Of a stretch of 26,117 nucleotides of DNA, positions 7,851 to 16,636 are shown piece by piece. Every line of letters starts with the position of its first letter. The stretch's first letter is position 1. Both the position numbers and the translations under genes were made by a program. Below the pieces are notes generated by a model, which searched no databases, was not told the origin of the DNA, and saw only the letters and a program-made list of their open reading frames with translations. The stretch is from Eshraghiella sp051880035 (GTDB lineage: Bacteria; Bacillota; Clostridia; Lachnospirales; Lachnospiraceae), in the NCBI GenBank assembly GCA_051880035.1, contig JBJENE010000061.1, positions 1 to 26,117 on the forward strand, written 5' to 3'.

Positions 7851-9709
7851 CGGTTTAACCTTCTTTTAATTTCATCCAAAATATCGTCTTCTCCAAGACC
7901 ATGTTTCTTACGCAAAGAACCGGAGTCTCCATGTTCTATAAATTCATCGTCAAAGGCAGCAGGATACACCTTTACCGGCAGTTCGTTTTCATTTACAAAC
8001 TGCAGGACATTCATTCCGTATCCTCCCTTTAAAACATTTTCTTCAATAGTAACAATCAGTTTATGGTCTTTGGAAAGGCCGGTAATAAGTTCTTCGTCTA
8101 TAGGTTTAACAAACCGGGCATTGATAACAGTAGGTATTATGCCGGCCGCATTAAGTCCGTCTGCGACTTTATCCGCAATTTCCACTCCAAGACCTACACC
8201 TATTAACGCTACATCTTTACCCTGTTTCAGAACCTCGCTTTTACCGTATACAATCGGTTCCCGTAAATTCCTGTAAATCTCGGAAGCTTTTCCTTTTGGA
8301 AATCTAATCGCCAACGGACCTTCAAAATCCACCGAAAAATCAATCATATCCCTAAGCTCAAAACGGTTTTTGGGAGCCATAACGGTCATCCCCGGAATTA
8401 TATTCATATATGACAGGTCAAAAATTCCCTGATGGGTAATTCCGTCGCTTCCCACAATTCCGGCTCTTTCAATAATAAATCTTACGGGAAGCTTCTGGAT
8501 ACATACATCATGAAGCACCTGGTCAAAACCTCTTTGAAGAAATGATGAGTATACGGCAAAATATGGTTTAAATCCTTCAGCAGCCAGACCTGCGGCAAAA
8601 GTAACCGCATGCTCTTCTGCAATTCCCACATCAAAAAATCTGTCCGGAAACTTTTTCTCAAATCGCTTAAGTCCCGTTCCTTCAGCCATGGCTGCAGTGA
8701 TTGCAATGATTCTGTTGTCATTTTCGGCATTTTTTATAAGCGCTGCAGAAAGAACATCCGAATATGTTCTTACCTGTGTATTATTGATAAGATTACCGGT
8801 CGCTGCGTCAAACGGCATAACTCCGTGATAAAATGACGGTTTGTGCTCGGCAGGTGCATATCCTTTTCCTTTGGTGGTATGGACATGGATAAGTACGCCG
8901 TGATTAACCCGTTTGGCCATATTGATAATTTTAATAAGTTTATTAATATCATGACCGTCTACAGGACCCAGATATGTTATTCCCATATCTTCAAAAATCA
9001 TCCCCGGTACGAAAAACTGCTTAATAGAGCTTTTGGTTTTATGAATCTTACCGATAAGTTCGTCGCCGTAACCCGGTATTTTGGATAATCTGTTTTTAAC
9101 ACTGAATTTTAAATCATTATACTTTTGGTCGGTTCTTAAATTATTAAGGACTTTTGATACTCCGCCCACATTACGGGAAATGGACATTTCATTATCGTTA
9201 AGAATAATAATCATATTTCCGTTAATATAGTCCATGTTATTTAACGCTTCATATACCATTCCTCCGGTAAGTGCGCCGTCCCCTATTACCGCAACAATAT
9301 GATTACTTCCGCCTTTTAAATCCCTTGCTTTGGCAAATCCGAGTGCTGCAGAAACGGATGTGGAAGAATGTCCCATTCCGAAAGCATCACATTCGTTCTC
9401 ATCCCTGCTTGGGAACCCGCTTATTCCGCCTTCCGTTCTAAGCGTATCGAAGTTATCATTTCTGCCCGTAAGGATTTTATGGGCATATGACTGGTGTCCC
9501 ACATCCCAAAGTACTTTATCTTCCGGGAAATTAAGAGTAAGATGAAGGGCCATTGTAAGTTCAACAACCCCGAGGCTGGATGATAAATGCCCTCCGTTAT
9601 GACTTACGGTGTCAATTATTCTTTTTCTTATTTCTTCGGCCAGTATTCCGTAATCTTTCGGATCAACTTTTTTAATATCGTTTGCTTTTTTTATTTTTTC
9701 AAGTATCAT
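7847..9709 (-). CDS. dxs: 1-deoxy-D-xylulose-5-phosphate synthase Dxs
   Basis: Dxs condenses pyruvate with glyceraldehyde 3-phosphate using thiamine diphosphate, the first step of the MEP isoprenoid pathway. The ThDP motif begins with GDG (about 143-145) and ends at NDN (about 171-173). HLSSSLGVVE and the transketolase-like middle and C-terminal domains are all present. I start it at the ATG at 9709 (620 aa). A GTG at 9718 would add three residues but lies within the AGGTGGAG Shine-Dalgarno sequence. The gap to ispA is 45 bases, and its stop overlaps tlyA. Together with ispA it supplies prenyl diphosphates. Confidence 0.97.
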   Translation of the reverse strand: MILEKIKKANDIKKVDPKDYGILAEEIRKRIIDTVSHNGGHLSSSLGVVELTMALHLTLNFPEDKVLWDVGHQSYAHKILTGRNDNFDTLRTEGGISGFPSRDENECDAFGMGHSSTSVSAALGFAKARDLKGGSNHIVAVIGDGALTGGMVYEALNNMDYINGNMIIILNDNEMSISRNVGGVSKVLNNLRTDQKYNDLKFSVKNRLSKIPGYGDELIGKIHKTKSSIKQFFVPGMIFEDMGITYLGPVDGHDINKLIKIINMAKRVNHGVLIHVHTTKGKGYAPAEHKPSFYHGVMPFDAATGNLINNTQVRTYSDVLSAALIKNAENDNRIIAITAAMAEGTGLKRFEKKFPDRFFDVGIAEEHAVTFAAGLAAEGFKPYFAVYSSFLQRGFDQVLHDVCIQKLPVRFIIERAGIVGSDGITHQGIFDLSYMNIIPGMTVMAPKNRFELRDMIDFSVDFEGPLAIRFPKGKASEIYRNLREPIVYGKSEVLKQGKDVALIGVGLGVEIADKVADGLNAAGIIPTVINARFVKPIDEELITGLSKDHKLIVTIEENVLKGGYGMNVLQFVNENELPVKVYPAAFDDEFIEHGDSGSLRKKHGLGEDDILDEIKRRLNR

Positions 9710-9754
9710 AATCTCCACCTTAATATTATGTGAAAATATTCCGGATAAAAAACA

Positions 9755-10693
9755 TTATTTTTTTCTTATTGTAAGCGAATAAAACAGCTCTTTAATAAAA
9801 TCTCTTTCATCTGCATCATTTCCCAAGCCATCCAATATATCCACGGCTTCTTGTGTGAAATTTTTAACATCCGCTATGGATTTATCGGTTCCGTTAACTG
9901 ATACATATGTTTTTTTGTTATTTTTAACATCGCTTAAAACAGGTTTGCCAAGTTCCTTTTCATCACCGTATAAATCAAGGAGGTCATCCTGTATCTGAAA
10001 TGCAAGTCCTATTTTTTCGCCGGCCTTTCTGATTTGCTCTAAGTCTTCTTTCGGGGCGCCGGCTAGGGCAGCTCCGATTTCCATAGAACCTTCAATCAGG
10101 GCACCTGTCTTTTTTTCGTAAATATAATACATCAAATCATTGTCGATATTGTGTCCTGTATTGATTACATCTGCGGCCTGTCCGCCAAGCATTCCGTTAA
10201 TTCCTGTTTTATCACCGAAAAGCTTAAGGGCACAAATAGTATTGTATAAATCTTTATTCACCGGTTCGTCCGCATTCAAGTCGGAAATGTCGGCAGCATA
10301 ATCAAAAGCTTTAAGAGCAGTTTCGTAGGCAAGGTGTAAAAGTCCGTCCCCTGCCAGAATTCCTACCGCCTCGCCGTATTTTTTGTGAGTAGTGAAAACG
10401 CCTCTGCGGTAATCATCATTGTCTATCGCAGGCAGATCATCATGAACAAGGGAATATGTATGGAGCATCTCCATTGCAGCCATAAACGGTTTAACGATTC
10501 CCATATTACTGCCTGAATACAATCTGAAAAAAGAAAGCATAAATAAAGGACGAAGCCTTTTTCCGTTGGAACCGATGCTGTAATTCATGGCTTCCACCAG
10601 CCTGACATTATAAGAATCATGTACGGGCAGATATTCTTTTATGATACTTTCAGTCTCCCTTGTTCTGTTTTTAAGTTCACCTGTAAAATCCAT
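9755..10693 (-). CDS. ispA: Farnesyl/geranyl diphosphate synthase (IspA-type)
   Basis: This trans-prenyltransferase makes short-chain prenyl diphosphates from IPP and DMAPP. The first Asp-rich motif is DDLPAIDND (D85, D86, D91), two residues longer than DDxxD as in bacterial FPP synthases. The second is QIQDDLLDLYGD. GKRLRP (about 44-49) binds diphosphate. The ATG at 10693 has an AGGAGA Shine-Dalgarno sequence and gives 312 aa. An upstream in-frame start would run into xseB and is rejected. One base separates it from the xseB stop, so translation is coupled. Product chain length cannot be read from sequence alone. Confidence 0.95.
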   Translation of the reverse strand: MDFTGELKNRTRETESIIKEYLPVHDSYNVRLVEAMNYSIGSNGKRLRPLFMLSFFRLYSGSNMGIVKPFMAAMEMLHTYSLVHDDLPAIDNDDYRRGVFTTHKKYGEAVGILAGDGLLHLAYETALKAFDYAADISDLNADEPVNKDLYNTICALKLFGDKTGINGMLGGQAADVINTGHNIDNDLMYYIYEKKTGALIEGSMEIGAALAGAPKEDLEQIRKAGEKIGLAFQIQDDLLDLYGDEKELGKPVLSDVKNNKKTYVSVNGTDKSIADVKNFTQEAVDILDGLGNDADERDFIKELFYSLTIRKK

Positions 10694-10694
10694 A

Positions 10695-10889
10695 TTATTC
10701 TCCTGTTTCCTCATCATGATTCTGAAGTATAATAATCTGTTTCTCAACCATATCCAGGGACTCATTACATTCCCTTACAATCTTTACGCCTTTTTCGTAT
10801 TCCTTAAGAGCCTCTTCAAGTGTAGTATCTTTATTTTCGAGACCGGATATAATTGAATCAAGTGTTTCAAATGCTTCTTCTATTTTCAT
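10695..10889 (-). CDS. xseB: Exodeoxyribonuclease VII small subunit
   Basis: This 64-aa helical protein is typical in length. It has the family core FETLDSIISGLENKDTTLEE followed by ALKEYEKGVKIVRECNESLD. XseB subunits wrap the XseA coiled coil to form the exonuclease that degrades single-stranded DNA. It lies 6 bases after xseA and 1 base before ispA. The ATG at 10889 has an AAAGG Shine-Dalgarno sequence. Confidence 0.96.
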   Translation of the reverse strand: MKIEEAFETLDSIISGLENKDTTLEEALKEYEKGVKIVRECNESLDMVEKQIIILQNHDEETGE

Positions 10890-10895
10890 TATATT

Positions 10896-12119
10896 TTACC
10901 TTTCATTTACTGAATAAAGAGTCATCTCTTTAATTTGCAGAACTTTAGCATCAATCACACCGTCGCTCATGTTAATACTAAGCATTCTGCCTGTATCCGT
11001 TTCTTTAACTGAGGTCAAGGCCTGGCCTGACTCATCGGTAACATACGAATATCCTCCGGAAAGCCTGGCAAGCGGTGAATCGGCTTCAAGTCTGGCACAG
11101 ATAAGCTGTAATCTGTTCCGGTACGCAAGGAGAATGTCCTTCATATGCCTGTCTAAAGCTTCTGAAAGCTCCGAAAGCCTTTTTTTCTGAATCATCAGGG
11201 TATTGGCAGGCGACAGTCCCTCGATTCTTGTACGGTATAATTTCAAGCGGTTCCTGTAATCCTGTATTATTGCCATTCCGGCTCTGTAAAGCCTAGCTTT
11301 GGCATCATCAAGCCGTTTAATAACCTGTGTTATATCGGCTACCGCAAGTTCTGCCGCTGCAGACGGTGTAGGTGCCCTCATATCGGCCACAAAATCCGCA
11401 ATTGTAAAATCCGTTTCATGTCCCACTGCCGAAATAACCGGAACCTTGCATTCAAAAATTGTCCTTGCAACAATCTCCTCATTAAATGCCCAAAGATCTT
11501 CTATTGAGCCTCCGCCTCTTCCTGCAATAATTACATCTACGCCGTATTCTTCAAGTGCTTTAATTCCGTTACATATACTGAGAGCGGCACCTTCTCCCTG
11601 GACAAGTGCAGGGTAAAGAACAATCTGAATATATGGATTTCTTCTTGTGGAAACATTTATTATATCCTGTATGGCAGCTCCCGTAGACGCTGTTACAACT
11701 CCAAGAGTCCTGATATATTTGGGAATGGGCTGCTTAAACATGGCATCAAACATTCCCATTTCCTCTAAGTCATTCTTAAGCTTTAAAAATCTCTCATAAA
11801 GTTCTCCGATTCCGGCCTGCTCAATTGATGCTGCATAGAGCTGGTACTTACCGTCACGCTCATACACGGAGATTCGTCCGGAAACGATTACCTGCATCCC
11901 ATCTTCCATTTTGAAACGAAGGCCGTTTCTGTTACCGGCAAACATAATTGCCTGAAGGGTATTTCCTTTATCCTTAATGGTAAAGTAAATATGTCCCGAA
12001 GAATGGTATTTGCAGTTACTGACCTCCCCCTTAACACTGATTTTATTCAGTACGAAGTCAGTATTAAACATATTCTTGATATAATTGTTAACCTGTTCTA
12101 CAGTATATATTTTTGCCAT
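10896..12119 (-). CDS. xseA: Exodeoxyribonuclease VII large subunit
   Basis: XseA is the catalytic subunit. Its 407 residues comprise an N-terminal OB-fold (about 1-100; VKGEVSNCKYHSSGHIYFTI), a catalytic domain (GRGGGSIEDLWAFNEE, SAVGHETDFTIADFVADMRA), then a long coiled coil and a short C-terminal segment. The nusB stop codon is immediately followed by the xseA ATG, with only a weak Shine-Dalgarno sequence, so it is likely translated by coupling. Confidence 0.97.
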   Translation of the reverse strand: MAKIYTVEQVNNYIKNMFNTDFVLNKISVKGEVSNCKYHSSGHIYFTIKDKGNTLQAIMFAGNRNGLRFKMEDGMQVIVSGRISVYERDGKYQLYAASIEQAGIGELYERFLKLKNDLEEMGMFDAMFKQPIPKYIRTLGVVTASTGAAIQDIINVSTRRNPYIQIVLYPALVQGEGAALSICNGIKALEEYGVDVIIAGRGGGSIEDLWAFNEEIVARTIFECKVPVISAVGHETDFTIADFVADMRAPTPSAAAELAVADITQVIKRLDDAKARLYRAGMAIIQDYRNRLKLYRTRIEGLSPANTLMIQKKRLSELSEALDRHMKDILLAYRNRLQLICARLEADSPLARLSGGYSYVTDESGQALTSVKETDTGRMLSINMSDGVIDAKVLQIKEMTLYSVNER

Positions 12120-12551
12120 TTATATCATCTTAGCCAGAACTCCGTTAACAAATGCATGCGACTTCTCATCACAATATTTTTTGGAAAGAATCACTGCCTC
12201 GTTAATAGCGACTGCCGGCTCAACCTCTTTATCAAACATAATCTCGTATGCCGCAAGCCTTAAAATTGAAAGTTCGGATTTACCTATTCTGCTCAATTTC
12301 CAGTTCACGCATACATCTTCGATTTTCTCATCAATTTCATTAAGATGTGCCACAACATCATTGACCCTGGATTCTATTTCGGCTCTGTCAAGCGGTGATA
12401 TCACAGGACAGTCCTCCACTTCCGGATAATCCGACAAATCGGGATATTCATCGAAATACAGGGCTTTCTGCTGCTCAAAATCGTTTTTATCATAGAATTC
12501 ATATCTGAATAATATTCTGAAAACATGCTCTCTGATTACTGTTCTTTTCAT
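12120..12551 (-). CDS. nusB: Transcription antitermination factor NusB
   Basis: NusB pairs with NusE (S10) on boxA RNA during rRNA transcription. At 143 aa it fits the family (130-150). The all-helical pattern has the family N-terminus REHVFRILFRYEFYD and the C-terminus LSILRLAAYEIMFD followed by VAINEAVILSKKYCDEKSHAFVNGVL. TAAGGAG precedes the ATG. A hairpin 25 bases upstream separates it from asp23. xseA follows without a gap. Confidence 0.95.
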   Translation of the reverse strand: MKRTVIREHVFRILFRYEFYDKNDFEQQKALYFDEYPDLSDYPEVEDCPVISPLDRAEIESRVNDVVAHLNEIDEKIEDVCVNWKLSRIGKSELSILRLAAYEIMFDKEVEPAVAINEAVILSKKYCDEKSHAFVNGVLAKMI

Positions 12552-12569
12552 ATATGGACTCCTTAATAT

Positions 12570-12601
12570 AATAATAGAGTGTCTAAAAGCATAGACACTC
12601 T
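12570..12601 (-). terminator. Hairpin/attenuator between asp23 and nusB
   Basis: AGAGTGTCTA (12576-12585) and TAGACACTCT (12592-12601) form a perfect 10-bp stem around six bases. On the minus strand ATTATTATATT follows, a weak U-tract, so termination is probably partial. Reading through it would connect asp23 to the nusB-recN genes. A TATAAT (12608-12603) lies just upstream; transcripts started there would lack most of the 5' arm and escape the hairpin. Confidence 0.6.
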
Positions 12602-12647
12602 GATTATACTATAAATCATAAAATTAAAAAAGAAAAATTTAATAAAA

Positions 12648-13016
12648 TTATGCAATCGTAACATCAGCCACTACAACATTAACTTCAACAACCTTAAGAC
12701 CCGTCATGGTCTCTATTGCTGATGCAACCTTGGACTGTACCGCTTTACAGATATCAGGAACATTAAATCCGTACTTAATATCAAGTGTAACATTAACCGT
12801 TACAGTATCCTCAAAAATATTTGCTTTAACACCTTTTGAAAGATTCTTGATTCCCATTTTACTTATGATTTCATTGGTAATGTTACCCACGAGGGAATAA
12901 ACTCCTTCAACTTCTGTAGCCGCAATACCTGCAATTACTGCAACAACCTGCTCCGAAATCTGAATTTTACCTATATTCTCTTCATCAGCATATGATGATT
13001 TTCTGTTATTCGCCAT
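12648..13016 (-). CDS. Asp23/Gls24 family protein (YqhY-like)
   Basis: This 122-aa Asp23/DUF322 protein has the family pattern GKIQISEQVVAVIAGIAATE followed by VEGVYSLVG, then KGVKANI and VTLDIKYG, with no membrane segment. In Firmicutes this neighbour of nusB is yqhY, linked in Bacillus to control of acetyl-CoA carboxylase; here accB and accC are not adjacent. The start at 13016 has a strong AGGAGG Shine-Dalgarno sequence and a sigma-A-type promoter just upstream. The biochemical role is not known with certainty. Confidence 0.9.
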   Translation of the reverse strand: MANNRKSSYADEENIGKIQISEQVVAVIAGIAATEVEGVYSLVGNITNEIISKMGIKNLSKGVKANIFEDTVTVNVTLDIKYGFNVPDICKAVQSKVASAIETMTGLKVVEVNVVVADVTIA

Positions 13017-13057
13017 TATTTTATCCTCCTAAAGTTATACTGCATACCTGTGTAATT

Positions 13058-13086
13058 ATTATAAACAATAATAATACAATTTGCAA
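13058..13086 (-). promoter_or_regulatory. Sigma-A-type promoter of asp23-nusB operon
   Basis: TTGCAA (13086-13081), a 17-base spacer and a perfect TATAAT (13063-13058) lie in the 74-bp gap after spoIIIAH. The predicted start is near 13051, about 35 bases before the asp23 ATG. This lets the housekeeping genes be expressed in growing cells, independently of the sporulation-specific spoIIIA operon upstream. Confidence 0.65.
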
Positions 13087-13090
13087 TTAC

Positions 13091-13864
13091 TTATTCAATA
13101 GGATTTGTATTATCTATTATTGCCCCTGCATCCGATGAATCGTCCGCAATATCGGTTTCTGAAACGGAATCCTCACTTTTGTCTGCTTCAGACTCATCCA
13201 AAACACCTTCCCCATTATTTGCATCACCGGAATCTGTGGTCTGGCCTCCGGTGGCTTCTGTCTGTTCCTTTACAGGGGATACGGTGGTTATTGTTAAGTC
13301 TGTTACGGAGCATCCTGTCTTCCTTGTCACAACATCTTCAATGCGGGCAAGGTCCGTATCCGTAAGCTCTTCTGTTTCGATTACCACATCCACCTGAGGA
13401 TATGTTACGGAAACTATTACATTGTTGAAACCTTTTGCCTCCAGTAAAAGTTCAGCTGCCGCTTCTTTTTCCGAAGCCTCCGCCAGAGCAACCATTGTGG
13501 CAACCGCATCTGCTTTTACTTCCTCCGACAATTCCGCATTATTAATCACCTCCAAAAGTGATTCCTTATCCGAAGCCCTGCTCTGCTCCCTTTCAAGCTT
13601 GGCACTGATAATAAACTGTGAATTAAGTGTTGAGGTAAAAACAGCCGTTCCCGGATCTTCAAGATTATCAGGTTCAGCATCATTACTTAAAATTCCTCCG
13701 TTTGCCGGATCCGTTTCTCCGTCAAGTATTGCCGTTGTCTCCTCTGAGGTACTCTTTTTGTTTTTATTTTTGATATTATCTGAATAGTTTATGTACCCGG
13801 CAACAGCAATAATCAGTGCCAGGGCGGTAATAATGATTTGATTTTTTTTGAAGATTTTCTTCAA
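13091..13864 (-). CDS. spoIIIAH: SpoIIIAH, stage III sporulation protein (TTG start)
   Basis: SpoIIIAH is the mother-cell ring protein that meets forespore SpoIIQ across the intermembrane space. At 257 aa it is longer than the Bacillus protein (218). It has an N-terminal membrane segment (about 8-26), a variable linker, and a YscJ/FliF-like ring domain (about 85-205; ELSEEVKADAVATMVALAEA, TDTDLARIEDVVTRKTGCSV). An acidic Ser/Asp/Glu-rich tail of about 50 residues follows. The start is TTG at 13864 with a GGAGGT Shine-Dalgarno sequence inside the end of spoIIIAG. It is the last gene of the operon. Confidence 0.95.
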   Translation of the reverse strand: MKKIFKKNQIIITALALIIAVAGYINYSDNIKNKNKKSTSEETTAILDGETDPANGGILSNDAEPDNLEDPGTAVFTSTLNSQFIISAKLEREQSRASDKESLLEVINNAELSEEVKADAVATMVALAEASEKEAAAELLLEAKGFNNVIVSVTYPQVDVVIETEELTDTDLARIEDVVTRKTGCSVTDLTITTVSPVKEQTEATGGQTTDSGDANNGEGVLDESEADKSEDSVSETDIADDSSDAGAIIDNTNPIE

Positions 13865-13866
13865 AA

Positions 13867-14445
13867 TTATACCTCCATTTTTAATACTTTTATTTTATTC
13901 ACCGTGATACCCAAAAGTGCACTTGCAGCTTCAGTAATCTCAGAAACGATTCTTGCATCATCAGCTCCTTTGGCAATAATAATTACCCCTTGTACCTTGG
14001 GAGCTTCTTCCTCTGTAACAAAAGGAACCTTGGCTCCGTCATTTTCCGTATACACCACTGATTCCTTCAGCGATGACTCATAGCTGTCTCTTACCCCTCC
14101 TGCAGAATCAGTTTCACTTACCCGGTTTTCAACCAGTTCCTTTTGTGTATACAAAACACTTTTTCCGTTGTTTTTAAGGTAAATCATTACCCTTGTTTCT
14201 CCTGCCCCTTCAATCTTAGAAAGCGTATTTTCAAGCCGTTCTTCCAGCGATCTGGTATAATCCATATAATCTGAGGTGGCTAAGGTTCCGGCTTCTGTCT
14301 GGGATGATGTTTTCTTTCCGGAACTTTTGGTAGGAATACATATCACAATAAGAAGTACGCCAAACAGAAGAAATAACAATAATTTATCTTTTGTGAACAG
14401 CTTTGATAAAATATTTTTATATTTTTCCGGTATTTTGAAATTCAT
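13867..14445 (-). CDS. spoIIIAG: SpoIIIAG, stage III sporulation protein
   Basis: SpoIIIAG forms a large ring in the mother-cell-to-forespore channel. There is one membrane segment near the N-terminus (LLLFLLFGVLLIVICI). The ring domain follows, with LEERLENTLSKIEGAGETRV and a C-terminal VQGVIIIAKGADDARIVSEI. I prefer the ATG at 14445 (192 aa), which has a GGAAGAG-type Shine-Dalgarno sequence. An ATG at 14472 overlaps the spoIIIAF stop (TAATG) and would add nine residues by coupling; either is possible. Confidence 0.93.
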   Translation of the reverse strand: MNFKIPEKYKNILSKLFTKDKLLLFLLFGVLLIVICIPTKSSGKKTSSQTEAGTLATSDYMDYTRSLEERLENTLSKIEGAGETRVMIYLKNNGKSVLYTQKELVENRVSETDSAGGVRDSYESSLKESVVYTENDGAKVPFVTEEEAPKVQGVIIIAKGADDARIVSEITEAASALLGITVNKIKVLKMEV

Positions 14446-14471
14446 CCCGCTCTTCCTTTCCCCTTTTCGCA

Positions 14472-15044
14472 TTATGATATATTTACATTTATATTGTGTT
14501 TTTCCAAATTATAGAAGTCAGATAAATAATTTTTTATTTCCATTACTAAAAGTTGTGATTCCGCATTATTTCCGCCAAGGGTTACCGTTCCTACGGAAAT
14601 ATTCTTCTGATTTCCTTTTTTCGTAACGGACAGGCTCATTGTAACAATCTGTCCGAAGCTTTCAGAGGCCTCATTTGTATCTATTGTAACGGACAAATCT
14701 TTAAGCTCCATATCAATTCCATCCAGATATTCACTTATTCCGTCACTGATTTTTTCCTTGTATTCCGCAAGAATTATGTTTTGTCTGTCCTCTTCCACGC
14801 CCTTTAACCTTGCCTCTAACTCAGAAGTCATCTGATTATATGAATTGTCATTCATATAGGACTCAAATATATTATCAAGTGAAAACAATCTGCCTACGGG
14901 CTTTAAGAGAAAAATAATCATAAGAAATCCCATAAACAGTTTCATATATTTCTGATATTTTTCATTCGGAATAAGATGAAGTACCAATGAGGAAATTATA
15001 AAAAAGCAGGCAATGCCTTTCATCCAGTTCACAAAATAATCCAT
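14472..15044 (-). CDS. spoIIIAF: SpoIIIAF, stage III sporulation protein
   Basis: At 190 aa, the protein has two membrane segments at the N-terminus (about 8-25 and 33-50; IACFFIISSLVLHLIPNEKY, then FMGFLMIIFLLKPVG). A soluble domain with an acidic helical stretch follows. It is a membrane component of the SpoIIIA-SpoIIQ complex. AAGGGGAG precedes the ATG. The stop overlaps the alternative spoIIIAG start by one base. Confidence 0.94.
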   Translation of the reverse strand: MDYFVNWMKGIACFFIISSLVLHLIPNEKYQKYMKLFMGFLMIIFLLKPVGRLFSLDNIFESYMNDNSYNQMTSELEARLKGVEEDRQNIILAEYKEKISDGISEYLDGIDMELKDLSVTIDTNEASESFGQIVTMSLSVTKKGNQKNISVGTVTLGGNNAESQLLVMEIKNYLSDFYNLEKHNINVNIS

Positions 15045-15067
15045 CGGATTCTCCCCTTATTAATATA

Positions 15068-16237
15068 TTACGACTTAAAATTTGTGGCGCTGCAAATAAT
15101 TGCCACAGTAAGCAGGAAAAAAACAATGGCATATAACAATGTTTTTCCCAAAAGCACCATGCTTTCATAAATTCCGTTTATCGCCTGAATAATACGCTTG
15201 TCCGAAACAGGCTCAAGAATTGCACCCGCAGCCTTATATGCTATGGAAATTATCACGGTCTTTATAACAGGTACAAAGCAGACCGAAACAATTGCCACCA
15301 TAGCAGCCATTCCTATGGCATTCTTTATTAACGATCCTGCGCCAAGTATTATTCCTGATACAGAATTAAGTACCTGTCCTATTCCCGGAATTACCGAAGC
15401 GGCTTTCCCCAATGTTGAGGTTTTAATTGAATCCACCACAGGACTAAGCATGCTTTGTACAACATTTATTCCGATAACGATTGACAGTAAAGCCTTAAGA
15501 ATCCAGTTAATGGCTGTTTTTAGAAGTTCACATGCCTTTGTAAGAAAATTTTCTCCGGTAATGTTGTTAATCAGATTTGCAATCATAAAAATATAGATTA
15601 ACGGTACGATAACACTTAGAAGAATTTTTTCAATAAAAATAATTATAATTACCACAACCTGATAAAATGCCATTGCCGATGACTGACCGGATGCAAAGCC
15701 GATGGATAGAATAAACACCGGTATAATGGCTTCCATAAGTTCCAACAGACTTTTAATCGCTTCCGTAATCATGGATGCCAGCACTCCGTATCCTGCACTT
15801 AATGTTCCTAACAGAAGTATGTATGTAATATAGAACCCTGTATCCGAAATGCTGCCTGACAAAAAAGCTTTTGCAATATTTGAGAAAAGTGCCGCAACTA
15901 TACCGATTAAAATAATACGGAATATCAGGGTTTTCTGCGCTGCCAGTTCTTTAAACATTCCGTTTATGACTGCCTGCCCCAATTCCTTAAGACTTCCTTC
16001 GGTATCCCCGGACATGAATTTTTTAACCGTTTCATCAAAATCCATACCGCACTCCATTTGTTCAAGCACATCTTCTATTTCATCAAAATCATAATAATCA
16101 AGATCTCCGTAATCATTTATTCCGTCTTCTTCTGTATCATATATTATATTATTGTTGTTTTCTCCGCCGTACACTTTAATACGGCAGATACACGACAAAA
16201 CAAGAATACCGATAAATAAAATAAGTTTTATTTTCAT
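15068..16237 (-). CDS. spoIIIAE: SpoIIIAE, polytopic membrane protein of the SpoIIIA complex
   Basis: SpoIIIAE is the largest membrane subunit of the channel. From the ATG at 16237 it is 389 aa (Bacillus 399). It has a cleavable-looking signal sequence (MKIKLILFIGILVLSCICRI) and an acidic Asp/Tyr-rich segment (about 30-60). Six or more membrane spans follow through the C-terminal half. A TTG at 16261 would extend it by eight residues into spoIIIAD and spoil the signal peptide, so I reject it. The spoIIIAD stop lies one base upstream of the ATG, consistent with coupling. Confidence 0.95.
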   Translation of the reverse strand: MKIKLILFIGILVLSCICRIKVYGGENNNNIIYDTEEDGINDYGDLDYYDFDEIEDVLEQMECGMDFDETVKKFMSGDTEGSLKELGQAVINGMFKELAAQKTLIFRIILIGIVAALFSNIAKAFLSGSISDTGFYITYILLLGTLSAGYGVLASMITEAIKSLLELMEAIIPVFILSIGFASGQSSAMAFYQVVVIIIIFIEKILLSVIVPLIYIFMIANLINNITGENFLTKACELLKTAINWILKALLSIVIGINVVQSMLSPVVDSIKTSTLGKAASVIPGIGQVLNSVSGIILGAGSLIKNAIGMAAMVAIVSVCFVPVIKTVIISIAYKAAGAILEPVSDKRIIQAINGIYESMVLLGKTLLYAIVFFLLTVAIICSATNFKS

Positions 16238-16238
16238 A

Positions 16239-16619
16239 CTAAATTGACCCGATAGTTTCAAGCAGTGCCGTTACAACAGGCAGGCTTACTGCTAACAGTG
16301 ATAATTTGGCAAATATTTCAATCTGGGTTGCAACTGCCTGATTCCCTGCATCCTTGCAAAGTGATGCGGCAAATTCCGCAACATATGTTATTCCCGTCAT
16401 CTTAAGGAGAATAACCAGATATTTTTCTTCGATATTTACATAAGAAGCCAGGGTTTTAATTGTGGACACAATAATTCCGAGTTTGGTGCTTACAAATGCA
16501 AAAATAAGTATGGCTACGCATAAAATTACAATCTGTGCGAATTCCGCTTTACGCTCTTTAAGTATTATTGATAAAAAAACTCCGCTCATCCCGATAAGGG
16601 AAACCTTAATTATATCCAT
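16239..16619 (-). CDS. spoIIIAD: SpoIIIAD, stage III sporulation protein
   Basis: This 126-aa integral membrane protein has about four spans. Conserved features are the N-terminal IIKVSLIGMSGVFLSIILKE and the loop NIEEKYLVILLKMTGITYVA. Together with SpoIIIAC it resembles small membrane subunits in the channel core. It starts 17 bases after spoIIIAC, with a modest Shine-Dalgarno sequence. Confidence 0.95.
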   Translation of the reverse strand: MDIIKVSLIGMSGVFLSIILKERKAEFAQIVILCVAILIFAFVSTKLGIIVSTIKTLASYVNIEEKYLVILLKMTGITYVAEFAASLCKDAGNQAVATQIEIFAKLSLLAVSLPVVTALLETIGSI

Positions 16620-16636
16620 ATATCACCATGTATACC

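Noticed and set aside
9710..9754. Terminator between ispA and dxs
   Set aside because: Only a weak AATATT/AATATT stem without a U-tract; the genes are most likely co-transcribed.
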